A DNA stretch of 14,733 nt from Planctomycetota bacterium (GTDB taxonomy: Bacteria > Planctomycetota > PUPC01 > DSUN01), in contig VGYW01000202.1 in NCBI GenBank assembly GCA_016872875.1, positions 1-14,733 on the forward strand. Reading direction: 5' to 3'. The notes under the pieces are model-generated. The model had not been told where the DNA came from and did no database searches. It saw only the letters and a list, made by a program, of their open reading frames with translations. Both the position numbers and the translations under genes were made by a program. The first letter of the stretch is position 1. Each line of letters begins with the position of its first letter. This document shows positions 1 to 7,131 of this stretch, piece by piece.

Positions 1-5
1 AAGAT

Positions 6-50
6 CAGGGCTTCGCCCTGGGCTGATATGGTACGCTCCCTTCGGAGCGT
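6..50. repeat. Two adjacent short hairpins, interspersed-repeat type
   Basis: Two perfect small hairpins lie side by side. Positions 6-11 (CAGGGC) pair with 15-20 (GCCCTG) around a TTC loop. Positions 33-39 (ACGCTCC) pair with 44-50 (GGAGCGT) around CTTC. The helicase reading frame stays open leftwards through the second hairpin, which would add repeat-encoded residues to the protein. This is one reason to place the helicase start downstream at 133. The hairpin pair looks like an interspersed repeat cut by the window edge. A terminator role is possible, but there is no T-run. Confidence 0.5.
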
Positions 51-132
51 CGGAAGCCAGGAACGTTACCGGAACTGGGGACCATACTCCTCCGCGCGAA
101 GCCACTGGACAGCGCAGGGCGGCGCGTGTAAC

Positions 133-2580
133 ATGAGCGTCATGGACCTCGACGCATTCATTCGGGCGCTTCAGCGCGACCGCTCGCAACGCGAGCAACT
201 CTACCACGTGGAGGAGCTGCCCGAGCGGCCGGCGACATATAGCGACCTCGCCCTTGAGCCGCCCGTGGCCGCGGCTCTCGCCGCCGGCGGCATCGGGCGC
301 CTCTACACCCATCAGGCGGAGGCCATCGCGCACGTGCGCGCCGGCCGCAACGTCGTGGTCGTCACCGGCACCGCGAGCGGCAAGACCCTCTGCTACAACG
401 TGCCCATCCTCGAGACCCTTCTTGCCGACCCGACGGCGACGGCGCTGTCGGTCTACCCCACCAAGGCCCTGGCGCAGGACCAGTTCCGCGGCCTATCCGA
501 GTTGGCCAAGTTCGTAGTGCGGCCTTCAGGCCGTCCGGGACAGGAACGGGCTGAAGCCCGCACTACGAACTCCCTGGGCTTCGTGGCCGGCCCCTACGAT
601 GGCGATACCCCCGCCCCCCAGCGCCGCAAGCTCCGCGACAAGGGGGCCGTCATCCTCACCAACCCCGACATGCTCCACCAGGGCATCCTGCCCAACCACG
701 CCCGCTGGGCGCGCTTCTTCTCGAACCTCCGCCTCGTCGTGATTGACGAGGTCCACGCCTACCGCGGCGTCTTCGGCTCCCACCTGGCCAACGTCATTCG
801 CCGCATGCGCCGAATCTGTAAGCACTTCGGGAGCAGTCCTCAGTTCATCTGCTCCTCCGCCACAATCGCCAACCCGCAGGAGCACGCCGAGCGGATCATC
901 GGAGCGCCCGCCGAGCTTGTCACCAACGACGGCTCGCCCCGCGGCCCCAAGCGCTTCCTCCTCTGGAATCCCCTGCTCCTGAGCCGCGAGCTGCCCGCCC
1001 AGGAGGCCCCAGCCGTCGGCGGCGAGCGCCGCTCCGCGCTCTGGACCGCCGTCGAGCTCCTAACCTCCCTGGTCCGTGGCGGAATCCAGACCATCGCCTT
1101 CACGCAAACTCGTCTTGCCACTGAACTTATGCTCAAACACGCCCGCACGCTCCTTGAGCCTCGCTCGCCGCAACTGGCCAAACGGGTCCAGAGCTATCGC
1201 GGCGGCTACCTGCCCGAGGAGCGGCGCGACATCGAGCGCCGCCTCGCCTCCGGCGAAATCCTCGGCATCGCCTCCACCAACGCCCTGGAGCTCGGCATTG
1301 ACATCGGCTCGCTCGACGCCTGCATCCTCGTGGGCTACCCCGGCACGATCGCCAGCCTCTGGCAGCGGGCGGGGCGGGCCGGCCGGGGCGCCGACGACGC
1401 CCTCGTTGTCCTCGTCGCCCAGAACTCCCCCATTGATCAGTTCCTTATGTACAACCCCGCCTTCATCTTCGGGCGAAGCCCCGAACGCGCGATCATTGAC
1501 CCCGACAACCCGCACATCGCCGTTGGCCACATCAAGTGCGCCCTCCACGAACTCCCCCTCCCCGACGCCGACGTGCCAAGCTTCGGAGAGTACGCCGAGC
1601 CGATCCTGGAACTCCTTGAGGCCAATGGAGTTGCGAAGCACATCGAGGGCAAGTGGTTCTGGGCCAGCTCCGACTACCCCGCCGCCGAGGTCAACCTCCG
1701 CACCCTCTGCGGACCAGTCTACACCATCCAGGACACCACCAAGGGCGACCAGGTGATCGGCACGATGGACGAAATCTCCGCCCTCGCCCAGCTCCACGAC
1801 CACGCCGTATATCTCCATTCCGGCGACACTTACATCGTGAACAAGCTCGACCTTGAGAAGAAGGTCGCCTTCGTCGAGCGACGCGAACTGGATTACTACA
1901 CCCAGTCCATCCAGTCCTCCCAGATTCGGATTGACCAGAAGGAGCGCGAGGAGCCCTGGGCAGGCGGCTCAATCGGCTTCGGAGACGTGACGGTGACCAC
2001 TCACATCCCGATGTTCAAGAAGGTCAAGTTCAGCAGCCGCGATAGTTTAGGGTTTGAGAAGCTCGATCTTCCCCCCCAGGAGCTCGAAACCGTCGCAATG
2101 TGGCTCGTCCCCTCCGACCATGCCCGCGAGCTGGTCGCCCAGCACAGGCGCGTCTTCGCCGAGGGCCTTGTCGGCATCGCCAACGCTCTGGTCGAGGTGG
2201 CCCCGATGTTCGTCATGTGCGACGTGCAAGACATTGGCACCACTGTAGATGCGACGAATCTCGGCCGCGACGCCATCTTCCTCTACGACCGCTACCCTGG
2301 CGGCATGGGCTACGCCGAGCGATGCTCCCAGACCATCGCCGACATGCTCAGAAGCGTCCACACCGTCGTCAGCCAGTGTGCATGTCGTGACGGCTGCCCG
2401 AGTTGCGTCGGCGCCGCCGTGCCCGCCTTCGCCCTGGGCGACCTCGACTCCTCGGTCCGCGGCCGCATCCCCGACAAGGAGGCCGCCCGCCTCATCCTCC
2501 ACGACCTCCTCGGCCTCGCCCCCTACCAGGCCCGGCCGCTCCCCCACCCCGACCTGCCCGACCACTCGCCCCCTCGATAG
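133..2580 (+). CDS. DEAD/DEAH-box helicase with C-terminal Cys cluster (MrfA/YprA/Hrq1-like, DUF1998 type)
   Basis: Superfamily 2 ATP-dependent helicase of 815 residues, probably a 3'-5' DNA helicase in DNA repair like Bacillus MrfA. Visible motifs: Walker A TGTASGKT at 78-85, PTKALAQDQ at 109-117, DEVH at 205-208, SSAT at 241-244 and QRAGRAGR at 411-418. The C-terminal region carries a metal-binding-type cluster of Cys 749, 751, 755 and 758 (CxCxxxCxxC), the hallmark of this subfamily. The frame is open back to position 28, but that stretch is hairpin repeat, so I start at ATG 133; ATG 142 is equally possible, and neither has a strong Shine-Dalgarno. Oddity: residues 127-146 (FVVRPSG to TTN) are encoded by an inserted REP-like inverted pair, lengthening the linker before the conserved YDGDTP segment without breaking the frame. 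Family assignment is firm; the repair role is inferred from relatives. Confidence 0.93.
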   Translation: MSVMDLDAFIRALQRDRSQREQLYHVEELPERPATYSDLALEPPVAAALAAGGIGRLYTHQAEAIAHVRAGRNVVVVTGTASGKTLCYNVPILETLLADPTATALSVYPTKALAQDQFRGLSELAKFVVRPSGRPGQERAEARTTNSLGFVAGPYDGDTPAPQRRKLRDKGAVILTNPDMLHQGILPNHARWARFFSNLRLVVIDEVHAYRGVFGSHLANVIRRMRRICKHFGSSPQFICSSATIANPQEHAERIIGAPAELVTNDGSPRGPKRFLLWNPLLLSRELPAQEAPAVGGERRSALWTAVELLTSLVRGGIQTIAFTQTRLATELMLKHARTLLEPRSPQLAKRVQSYRGGYLPEERRDIERRLASGEILGIASTNALELGIDIGSLDACILVGYPGTIASLWQRAGRAGRGADDALVVLVAQNSPIDQFLMYNPAFIFGRSPERAIIDPDNPHIAVGHIKCALHELPLPDADVPSFGEYAEPILELLEANGVAKHIEGKWFWASSDYPAAEVNLRTLCGPVYTIQDTTKGDQVIGTMDEISALAQLHDHAVYLHSGDTYIVNKLDLEKKVAFVERRELDYYTQSIQSSQIRIDQKEREEPWAGGSIGFGDVTVTTHIPMFKKVKFSSRDSLGFEKLDLPPQELETVAMWLVPSDHARELVAQHRRVFAEGLVGIANALVEVAPMFVMCDVQDIGTTVDATNLGRDAIFLYDRYPGGMGYAERCSQTIADMLRSVHTVVSQCACRDGCPSCVGAAVPAFALGDLDSSVRGRIPDKEAARLILHDLLGLAPYQARPLPHPDLPDHSPPR
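510..570. repeat. REP-like inverted pair (copy A) inside the helicase gene
   Basis: Two hairpins face each other. On the plus strand GTAG (514-517) is followed by TG and a CGGCC/GGCCG stem with TTCA loop. On the minus strand GTAG (complement of 563-566) is followed by TG and a CGGGC/GCCCG stem with TTCA loop. The outer GTTCGTAGTGC/GCACTACGAAC arms are also complementary. A GTAG foot beside a GC-rich hairpin, in inverted pairs, is the architecture of REP/BIME elements recognised by RAYT transposases. Related copies sit at 8509-8560 and 12430-12573. This copy is translated as about 20 extra helicase residues. Confidence 0.85.
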
Positions 2581-2613
2581 GTCTACAGTTTGGGGGGAGC
2601 GGAGTCGAGCAAG

Positions 2614-3009
2614 CTAGGGTTCGCTGATTACTGTGAGTCCAGAGATCCCGCCGAAATCAGTCGGGTTGTTAGTGACCAACGCGCACCCATGAACCAGCGG
2701 CGTCGCGGCAATCCAGGCGTCGCTTTCGCTAATCGTCTCGCGCTTCCGCTCGGCCTGGACGCGGCCCCATGTTTCACAGACGTTCGGTGAGTAGGGAACG
2801 ACAAGATAGCTCTTGATCGTCTCCCTCAGCCCATCGAGCTTCTTCGGACCCTATCCCGCCAGATAGGCGCCCTTGAACAACTCGCCGACCGTCATGAAGG
2901 AGATCGCAAGCGTCTTCCCCTCAAGATGGCGCCTGTACTTCCCTGCGCGGCCATGGCCTTTCATGATGAACGACACGAGGTCTGTATCGAGAACGACGGT
3001 GTCGGCCAT
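2614..3009 (-). pseudogene. VapC-like PIN-domain toxin interrupted by an amber codon
   Basis: The minus strand reads as a 131-codon PIN-domain protein, the usual VapC length, with one in-frame TAG at codon 53 (plus-strand 2851-2853). Before the stop, VVLDTDLVSFI carries the first acidic residue (D8), and FMTVGELFKGAYLAG carries E43. After the stop the same frame continues with SESDAWIAATPLVHG (D97) and LVTNNPTDF (N114, D118), the expected C-terminal PIN half. The site reads like a Trp codon (TGG) changed to TAG. ATG 3009 overlaps the upstream antitoxin stop by one base, so the two genes were translationally coupled. As it stands only a 52-residue fragment lacking half the active site would be made. 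Alternatives are a sequencing error or, less likely, readthrough. Confidence 0.85.
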
Positions 3010-3515
3010 CAGGCGTCCTCCGCCCGCCTGCTTCTCGTAGCGGCAAGAAATACCTCGAAGTCGGCCTCATCGGTCCAGAGGTCGGCCCCTCGACCCCATA
3101 CGTCCTCAAGCCGTCTCAGGGGCTGAACGCCCTGCTCTGCGGCCAGTTGCGCCAGCGACGGCTCCTGCCAGAACGCCTCCGCGGAGACCGTCTCGAACCC
3201 CTTGGCATCGATCGAAAGGGGTTCGATATCCGTGACCCTGATGCTCGATATTTGACCAGAGGTCGGCTCTTGCGCGGCTTCGCCGATCACGCGGACAAGG
3301 CGGCGCAGGTAAGCGTATACTCGGTCTCCCAGTGCCTCGTCGAACTCGCATACGATCGGGGGGCCCGCTGGGGGATGGATGCGGCATCTCTCGCCATCGT
3401 GCCGGAAGTCCGCCATGAGCAGTCGCCCCTCGATGGTGAGGGGTATGCGGCCACCCCCGGTCGCCGGCCCTTTGGCTCCCACAACCAGGGCCGGTTGCCG
3501 CGGCGTCTCTATCAT
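3009..3515 (-). CDS. VapB-like antitoxin with extended N-terminal domain
   Basis: 168-residue protein encoded directly upstream of the PIN toxin, overlapping it by one base (TGATG). The last 50 residues, from about 115 (FWQEPSLAQLAAEQGVQPL) through the acidic LWTDEADFEVFL to the basic RSRR, match the usual toxin-binding tail of VapC-associated antitoxins (a sleeLaaeQGv motif followed by an acidic patch). Residues 20-100 form a beta-rich module (VRVIGEA, SIRVTDIEPL) commonly found fused in front of that tail; its function is unknown to me. Start chosen at ATG 3515 because GGAGG sits six bases upstream; the frame extends further but without a comparable ribosome site. With the toxin broken, the antitoxin may be a free-standing remnant. 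Confidence 0.78.
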   Translation of the reverse strand: MIETPRQPALVVGAKGPATGGGRIPLTIEGRLLMADFRHDGERCRIHPPAGPPIVCEFDEALGDRVYAYLRRLVRVIGEAAQEPTSGQISSIRVTDIEPLSIDAKGFETVSAEAFWQEPSLAQLAAEQGVQPLRRLEDVWGRGADLWTDEADFEVFLAATRSRRAEDA

Positions 3516-3582
3516 GATACACCTCCTTACCTGGACACTACTGGCAATACACCACCCAAGGGCGCTTCTCCTCCATTGTCCT

Positions 3583-3611
3583 AGGATACAGAGCCGGCAA
3601 GCTGTTTTCAA
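3583..3611 (-). promoter_or_regulatory. Predicted sigma70-type promoter of the toxin-antitoxin operon
   Basis: On the minus strand, TTGAAA (3606-3611) is followed after exactly 17 bases by TATCCT (3583-3588). Transcription would start near 3576, giving a leader of about 60 bases before the antitoxin ATG at 3515. Sequence match only. Confidence 0.6.
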
Positions 3612-3629
3612 GCGACGCGCGCGCGACTA

Positions 3630-4124
3630 TCAGCGGTAGAAGTCAATCCACCCCAACGTGATCGCCTTCGCCGCGTCGCCCAGCAAGCCTTTCGGGACCG
3701 TCATCTCGAACCAGCCGCCTTCTTTCGGCAGCCCTTTGATGGGCTTGCCCTGGGCGTCGAAGGCCTGGATGTCCATCCAGTAGGGGCTGGTCTTGTTCAG
3801 AGGGGGCGCCTCTTCGTTGTCCTTCCACAACTGGAGCCGCTTCACGGTGCCGTCGTGGCTCCGCACCGAAGTAGTGAGCCGAAGGTCGCCGCTGGTGATG
3901 GCGAAGGCCTCCAGGCCGCCCAGGTGGAGCCGCAGGACGAGTTCCTTGGGCCACTGCTCCGCCTTGCGCCCAATCGTGGCTCCGCCAATTCCGCTCTTGC
4001 TGATGGCCGAGAGAATGGTCCTGCCGCCCTCCACAGTGACCTTGATGGCGTCGGCCTCCTTGTCGCATTTGATCTCGAATGCCTGCGCGGGCGGCGCCCC
4101 GGCTCGCACGATGGTGCTCAACAC
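3630..4124 (-). pseudogene. 5'-truncated secreted protein of unknown function
   Basis: The frame encodes a globular domain running from FEIKCDKEADAIKVTVEGG through SKSGIGGATIGRK, LVLRLHLGGLEAFAI and SPYWMDIQAFDAQGKP to LTLGWIDFYR and a TGA stop. From memory this resembles an uncharacterised family of exported proteins in Planctomycetota-type genomes. The C-terminus looks complete. The N-terminus does not: the only start is a GTG at 4124 with no ribosome site, and instead of a full signal peptide there is only a cleavage-like stub (APPAQA). Immediately upstream the DNA becomes the C-terminal coding region of an alpha/beta hydrolase on the other strand. I therefore read this as a gene that lost its promoter and signal peptide in a rearrangement near 4085-4110. 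It could still be expressed from an unseen start. Confidence 0.6.
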
Positions 4125-4308
4125 TGACGACGACCCGCTCTACACGCCCGCCGAGATGCATCGCGCGGACGCGATGCTGCGGGAGACATTCGAGAAGGGC
4201 GGCTGCCCTGGGCGGTACAGGTGCAGCTTCTATCCCGGCCCGCACAAGTTCGACCTCCCGATGCAGAAAGACGCGTTCGATTGGCTCGATGCGCACCTCA
4301 AGAGCTGA
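4093..4308 (+). pseudogene. C-terminal fragment of an alpha/beta hydrolase (dienelactone hydrolase/esterase-like)
   Basis: About 70 codons, readable from MVLNTDDDPLYTPAEM (ATG 4111) to FDWLDAHLKS and TGA. VLNTDDDP matches the strand that carries the catalytic Asp in alpha/beta hydrolases, and FYPGPHKFD carries the catalytic His, followed by the usual final helix. The N-terminal two thirds, including the nucleophile elbow (GxSxG), are missing; upstream in this frame lies only the antisense of the neighbouring truncated gene. The fragment is too short to be an active enzyme. It ends at a 30-base hairpin (4305-4334). Confidence 0.7.
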
Positions 4309-4334
4309 GGCGGCGGCTTCCGCCGGCACCTCAG
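4305..4334 (+). terminator. Stem-loop at the end of the hydrolase fragment
   Basis: CTGAGG (4305-4310) pairs with CCTCAG (4329-4334) and GGCGG (4312-4316) with CCGCC (4320-4324) around CTT, with a small bulge. The stem includes the hydrolase stop codon. There is no downstream T-run, so intrinsic termination is uncertain. Confidence 0.35.
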
Positions 4335-4478
4335 GATAGCCTGAGATGAGGGCGCGGGCCAGCCCGCGGGGCGGCAGAAGGCAGCCACGGGCGCAAGGCC
4401 GTGGAAGAGCGGCACACCCAATGTTCAGCCCCCTAAGCCAGCGCCACTCGTCACTGGCACCAGAATCAGCGGGCGAGC

Positions 4479-4507
4479 TTGCATTGCGGGGCGATTTGGG
4501 TTACTCT
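4479..4507 (+). promoter_or_regulatory. Predicted promoter of the SMP-30-like gene
   Basis: TTGCAT (4479-4484), 17-base spacer, TACTCT (4502-4507), followed by a leader of about 40 bases containing AAAGGAGG (4543-4550) before ATG 4556. The -35 hexamer is identical to that predicted for the RAYT gene. Sequence match only. Confidence 0.5.
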
Positions 4508-4555
4508 CTTGCGATGGCAGGAGCCGAGTCACAGAGGTCACGAAAGGAGGTTGGC

Positions 4556-5629
4556 ATGGGCACGCGACTGGGTCGGCCATTGGCGGTGGTGGCGATGGTG
4601 GGGGGGATGGTCCTGTCATTGGGCGACGCGGCACTCGCCGCCGAGAAGTACAGGGCGAAGCTGTTCATGGCGCTGCCCGAGTGGGCGCACCTGCCCGACG
4701 GCATGGCCCTCGACGCCGAGGGGAACATCATCCTGGCCTGCCCGAACTACAACGACCAGCGCTGGCCCGCCGTCCTGGCGAAGATTGACAAGGCGAACCA
4801 GCTCTCCGTCTGGCTACCCCTCCCCGTGCACCCCAAGACGAAACGCTGCGGCCCGATGGGCATCGCCTTCGGGCCTGACGGCAACCTCTACGTGGCAGAC
4901 CTCCAGTACTTCTTCGACAAGGACCACGCCTCGCGCCTCCTGAGGGTGAACGTGAAGGACGGCAAGCCCGTGGACGTTGACGTGGTGGTGGAGGGCTTCC
5001 AGCTCTCCAACGCCGTGGTGTGGAAGGGCAACGACGTGTTCGTGAGCGAGACGTTCTTCGACACGCCGGGCGACCCGAACAAGAGCGGCATCTTCCGCTT
5101 CACCCTCGCCGAGCTCCAGAAGGGCACCATCAAGCTCGAGCCCTTCGGCAAGGACCCCCACCTCATCGCCACCTTCACCACGGGGCCCAACGAGCGGAAG
5201 GACAACGCGGGCGCCGACGGGCTTGCCCTCGACAGCAAGGGGAACCTCTACTGCTCCCTCTTCGGCGACGGCGCCATCTACAAGCTCACCTTCGACGAGA
5301 AGGGCAACGTGGCCTCCAACAAGCTCCTCATCCGCGACAAGCGCTGCCCCTGCGGCGACGGCATGCGCTACGACCCGAAGACCGACAAGATCTACATCGC
5401 CGACTCCCAGAACAACGCCATCCACGCCTTCACCCCCGACGGCAAGCTGGAGACCATCTGGGAGAACGACGATTCCGACGGCGCCGACGGCTCGCTCGAC
5501 CAGCCCTGCGAGCCGCTCGTGCGGGGCCGCGAGCTGATCATCTCGAACTTCGACGGCAACTTCCCCGGCCTGAAGAACAAGGGCTACGACAAGGTCCACA
5601 CCCTCTCCGTCATCAAGCTCGACGACTGA
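4556..5629 (+). CDS. Secreted SMP-30/gluconolactonase-like beta-propeller protein
   Basis: 357-residue protein with a Sec signal peptide (residues 1-28, cleavage near ALA-AEK). The mature part shows repeated propeller-blade motifs: LPDGMALDAEGNIILA (about 47-61), GPMGIAFGPDGNLYVAD (99-115), GADGLALDSKGNLYCSL (219-235) and CGDGMRYDPKTDKIYIAD (266-283). These fit the SMP-30/gluconolactonase/NHL-like six-bladed fold, whose enzymes often hydrolyse lactones with a bound divalent metal. The substrate cannot be read from sequence. The start is firm: AGGAGG lies 5 bases before ATG 4556 and the signal peptide begins there; the frame is open to 4346 but without ribosome site or similarity. It is followed by a hairpin repeat and then the PPC-domain gene in the same direction. 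Confidence 0.85.
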   Translation: MGTRLGRPLAVVAMVGGMVLSLGDAALAAEKYRAKLFMALPEWAHLPDGMALDAEGNIILACPNYNDQRWPAVLAKIDKANQLSVWLPLPVHPKTKRCGPMGIAFGPDGNLYVADLQYFFDKDHASRLLRVNVKDGKPVDVDVVVEGFQLSNAVVWKGNDVFVSETFFDTPGDPNKSGIFRFTLAELQKGTIKLEPFGKDPHLIATFTTGPNERKDNAGADGLALDSKGNLYCSLFGDGAIYKLTFDEKGNVASNKLLIRDKRCPCGDGMRYDPKTDKIYIADSQNNAIHAFTPDGKLETIWENDDSDGADGSLDQPCEPLVRGRELIISNFDGNFPGLKNKGYDKVHTLSVIKLDD

Positions 5630-5636
5630 GCCCTGT

Positions 5637-5700
5637 TCCCTCTCCCTCTGGGAGAAGGAGGAAGAGGCCCTCTCCCTCTGGGAGAGGGGAGGGTGAGGGC
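5637..5700. repeat. Paired CCCTCTCCC/GGGAGAGGG hairpin repeat
   Basis: Two tandem near-copies of CCCTCTCCC-TCT-GGGAGAGGG. The second (5668-5688) is a perfect 9-bp stem with TCT loop; the first, near 5639-5659, is imperfect. A further GAGGGTGAGGGC tail follows. It starts 8 bases after the SMP-30 stop and ends about 20 bases before the PPC start. Similar CTCTCCC/GGGAGAG repeats are widespread in GC-rich bacterial genomes. It could also attenuate or stabilise the transcript. Confidence 0.65.
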
Positions 5701-5718
5701 GCCGGGGGGAGAACCACT

Positions 5719-6162
5719 GTGAGAGCCACCGAGGGCACTCTGGGCCGCGTGTTCGTCATCCGCCTGGAGGATGGCGACGTTGTGCCCGGCTGCATCGAGC
5801 GCTTCGCGGCGGAGAAGGGGGTGAGGGTGGGGCACGTCATCCTCATCGGCGGGATGGGCGGCGGACAGGTGGTCGTCGGGCCGCGGCGCTCGGACACGAT
5901 GCCGCCCGAGCCCATGCTCCTGCCGGTGGATGGTGCCCACGAGGTCGCCGCACTGGGCGTGCTTGCGCCTGACGAAGCTGGGAAGCCGGTCCTCCACATC
6001 CACGGGGCGCTGGGGCGCTCGGGCGCCACCCTCACCGGCTGCCTGCGGCCGGGCGTCACCACCTGGCTCGTCGGCGAGGCCATCCTCTACGAGATCACCG
6101 GCGCCGCCGCCACCCGCGTGAGAGACGCACGGACCGGCTTCACCCTCCTCGAACCCCACTAA
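5719..6162 (+). CDS. PPC (DUF296) domain protein
   Basis: 147-residue single-domain protein of the plants-and-prokaryotes-conserved (PPC/DUF296) family, related to AT-hook-associated domains of plants. Typical features: RVFVIRLEDGDVVP near the start, HVILIGGMGGG at 39-49, KPVLHIHGALG at 89-99 and VGEAILYEI at 118-126. H93 and H95 are the conserved pair. The third family position, normally GH in the tlgGHL motif, is GC here (C108), which may alter metal binding. Prokaryotic members are trimers of uncertain role. The start is GTG 5719, with GGGGGAG seven bases upstream; the same frame runs back antisense-free into the SMP-30 gene, but that part has no similarity. Its TAA stop is shared with the first A of repeat element E1. 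Confidence 0.75.
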   Translation: MRATEGTLGRVFVIRLEDGDVVPGCIERFAAEKGVRVGHVILIGGMGGGQVVVGPRRSDTMPPEPMLLPVDGAHEVAALGVLAPDEAGKPVLHIHGALGRSGATLTGCLRPGVTTWLVGEAILYEITGAAATRVRDARTGFTLLEPH

Positions 6163-6283
6163 AAAAGATACCCGCTTTCTTTTTCTGCCGACCACACCGC
6201 CCAAGCGTCGTAAGGTAAGTGCTTTCAGCACCTTAACGGCTCTCTACCGGCCGGTCGTGACAAAAAGAAAGCGGGTATCTTTT
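6162..6283. repeat. Repeat element E1 (122 bp, inverted cores)
   Basis: The left core at 6162-6184 reads AAAAAGA, TACCCGCTT, TCTTTTT, itself a quasi-palindrome whose A-rich and T-rich arms pair. The right core at 6262-6283 is the same sequence inverted (AAGCGGGTA centre). Between them are 77 bases that resemble the middle of E4 (shared CGTAA and TGCTTTC blocks). E1 has exactly the length of E4 (122 bp). It begins on the PPC stop codon and ends 3 bases before the predicted RAYT promoter. The family is not one I recognise. Confidence 0.8.
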
Positions 6284-6285
6284 AG

Positions 6286-6314
6286 TTGCATTTCCGTCGA
6301 GAAGCGCGTAGAAT
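6286..6314 (+). promoter_or_regulatory. Predicted RAYT promoter, leaderless arrangement
   Basis: TTGCAT (6286-6291), 17-base spacer, TAGAAT (6309-6314). Only six bases separate the -10 from ATG 6321, so the expected transcription start coincides with the A of the ATG. There is no Shine-Dalgarno sequence in the gap. This points to a leaderless mRNA. Confidence 0.6.
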
Positions 6315-6320
6315 GCTGGC

Positions 6321-6986
6321 ATGCCGTATAGAGAAGCCCCTGGCGGGATCGTGTTCCATGTCTTCAACCGGGCGACCCCCGGGGTGCGCCTGTTCGATGC
6401 GCCCAAGGACTATGCAGCCTTCGAGAAGGTGCTGACTGAAGCCCACGAACAAGTCGCAATGCGGACAATCACCTACTGCCTCATGCCGAACCATTGGCAT
6501 TTCGTCCTATGGCCAAGAGAGGATGGAGACCTATCCAGCTTCATGCACTGGCTCACGCTGACCCACGCGAAACGCTGGCGCGGATTCCACAGGACGGTTG
6601 GGCACGGCCATGTCTACCAGTGGCGGTTCAGGGCCTTCCCCGTGCAGTCGGACGCGCATTTCCTGACGGTGTGCCGCTATGTCGAGCGGAACTCGTTGCG
6701 AGCTGGCCTGGTGGCCCGCGCGGAAGACTGGCAGTGGGGCAGCCTGTACCGCAGGTTGGCCGGCGATGCTGCCGCTAGGACGCTCCTCAGCGATGGGCCG
6801 CTGCCCCTCCCGGACAACTGGGTGGAGGAGGTGAACACGCCGCTGACCGACGACGAGGTCGCCGCGCTGCGGCAGTGCTTGTCCCGGGGCCGGCCGTATG
6901 GTGCAGACGACTGGGCGCTAGTGGTGGCGGAGCGCCTTGGCCTCCTCAAGACGTTGCGCCCTCGTGGCCGGCCGCTGAAGGGCTAA
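6321..6986 (+). CDS. REP-associated tyrosine transposase (RAYT), Y1/HUH family
   Basis: 221-residue single-domain Y1 transposase of the TnpA-REP type, related to IS200/IS605 transposases. These enzymes nick and join single-stranded DNA through a 5'-phosphotyrosine and act on REP hairpins. The HUH-type metal-binding motif is HWH (58-60) in CLMPNHWHFVLWP; the catalytic tyrosine is Y120 in VCRYVERNSLRAGLV. The preceding YQWRFRAFPVQSDAHFL and the closing TLRPRGRPLK are characteristic of RAYTs. Length and motifs look complete, so it is probably active. ATG 6321 is chosen because homologues start just before this motif and the -10 lies six bases upstream. It is flanked by repeat elements E1 and E2, and window-wide GTAG hairpin pairs are candidate substrates. 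RAYTs are typically single-copy domesticated genes rather than self-mobilising elements. Confidence 0.92.
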   Translation: MPYREAPGGIVFHVFNRATPGVRLFDAPKDYAAFEKVLTEAHEQVAMRTITYCLMPNHWHFVLWPREDGDLSSFMHWLTLTHAKRWRGFHRTVGHGHVYQWRFRAFPVQSDAHFLTVCRYVERNSLRAGLVARAEDWQWGSLYRRLAGDAAARTLLSDGPLPLPDNWVEEVNTPLTDDEVAALRQCLSRGRPYGADDWALVVAERLGLLKTLRPRGRPLKG

Positions 6987-6987
6987 G

Positions 6988-7131
6988 AAAAGATACCCGC
7001 TTTCTTTTTTGCCGTCACGGTTCAGCGACCCCTCGCTGGGCAAACGTAAGCTGTTGCAGCGAATGTACATCTGTGCGGATGAGGGCGTGGAGGTGGCGAG
7101 AGAGAGCAAAAAGGATACCCGCTATCTTTTT
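6988..7131. repeat. Repeat element E2 (144 bp, direct cores)
   Basis: The left core (6988-7010) begins one base after the RAYT TAA stop: AAAAGA, TACCCGCTT, TCTTTTTT. The right core (7108-7131) has the same orientation, with GGATACCCGCTATC at its centre. Element length and inner sequence resemble E3 (shared ACCCCT, CGTAA, GTTG and ACAT blocks). Unlike E1 and E4 the two cores are direct, not inverted. Confidence 0.75.

Noticed and set aside
2851..2853. Recoding of TAG as pyrrolysine or programmed readthrough in VapC
   Set aside because: No supporting element is visible in the window, and a Trp codon fits the position. A simple nonsense mutation or sequencing error is more economical.
5020..5718. 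Possible N-terminal extension of the PPC protein into the SMP-30 gene
   Set aside because: The extension is Arg/Pro/His-rich out-of-frame translation of the SMP-30 gene. GTG 5719 has a ribosome site and gives the normal PPC length.
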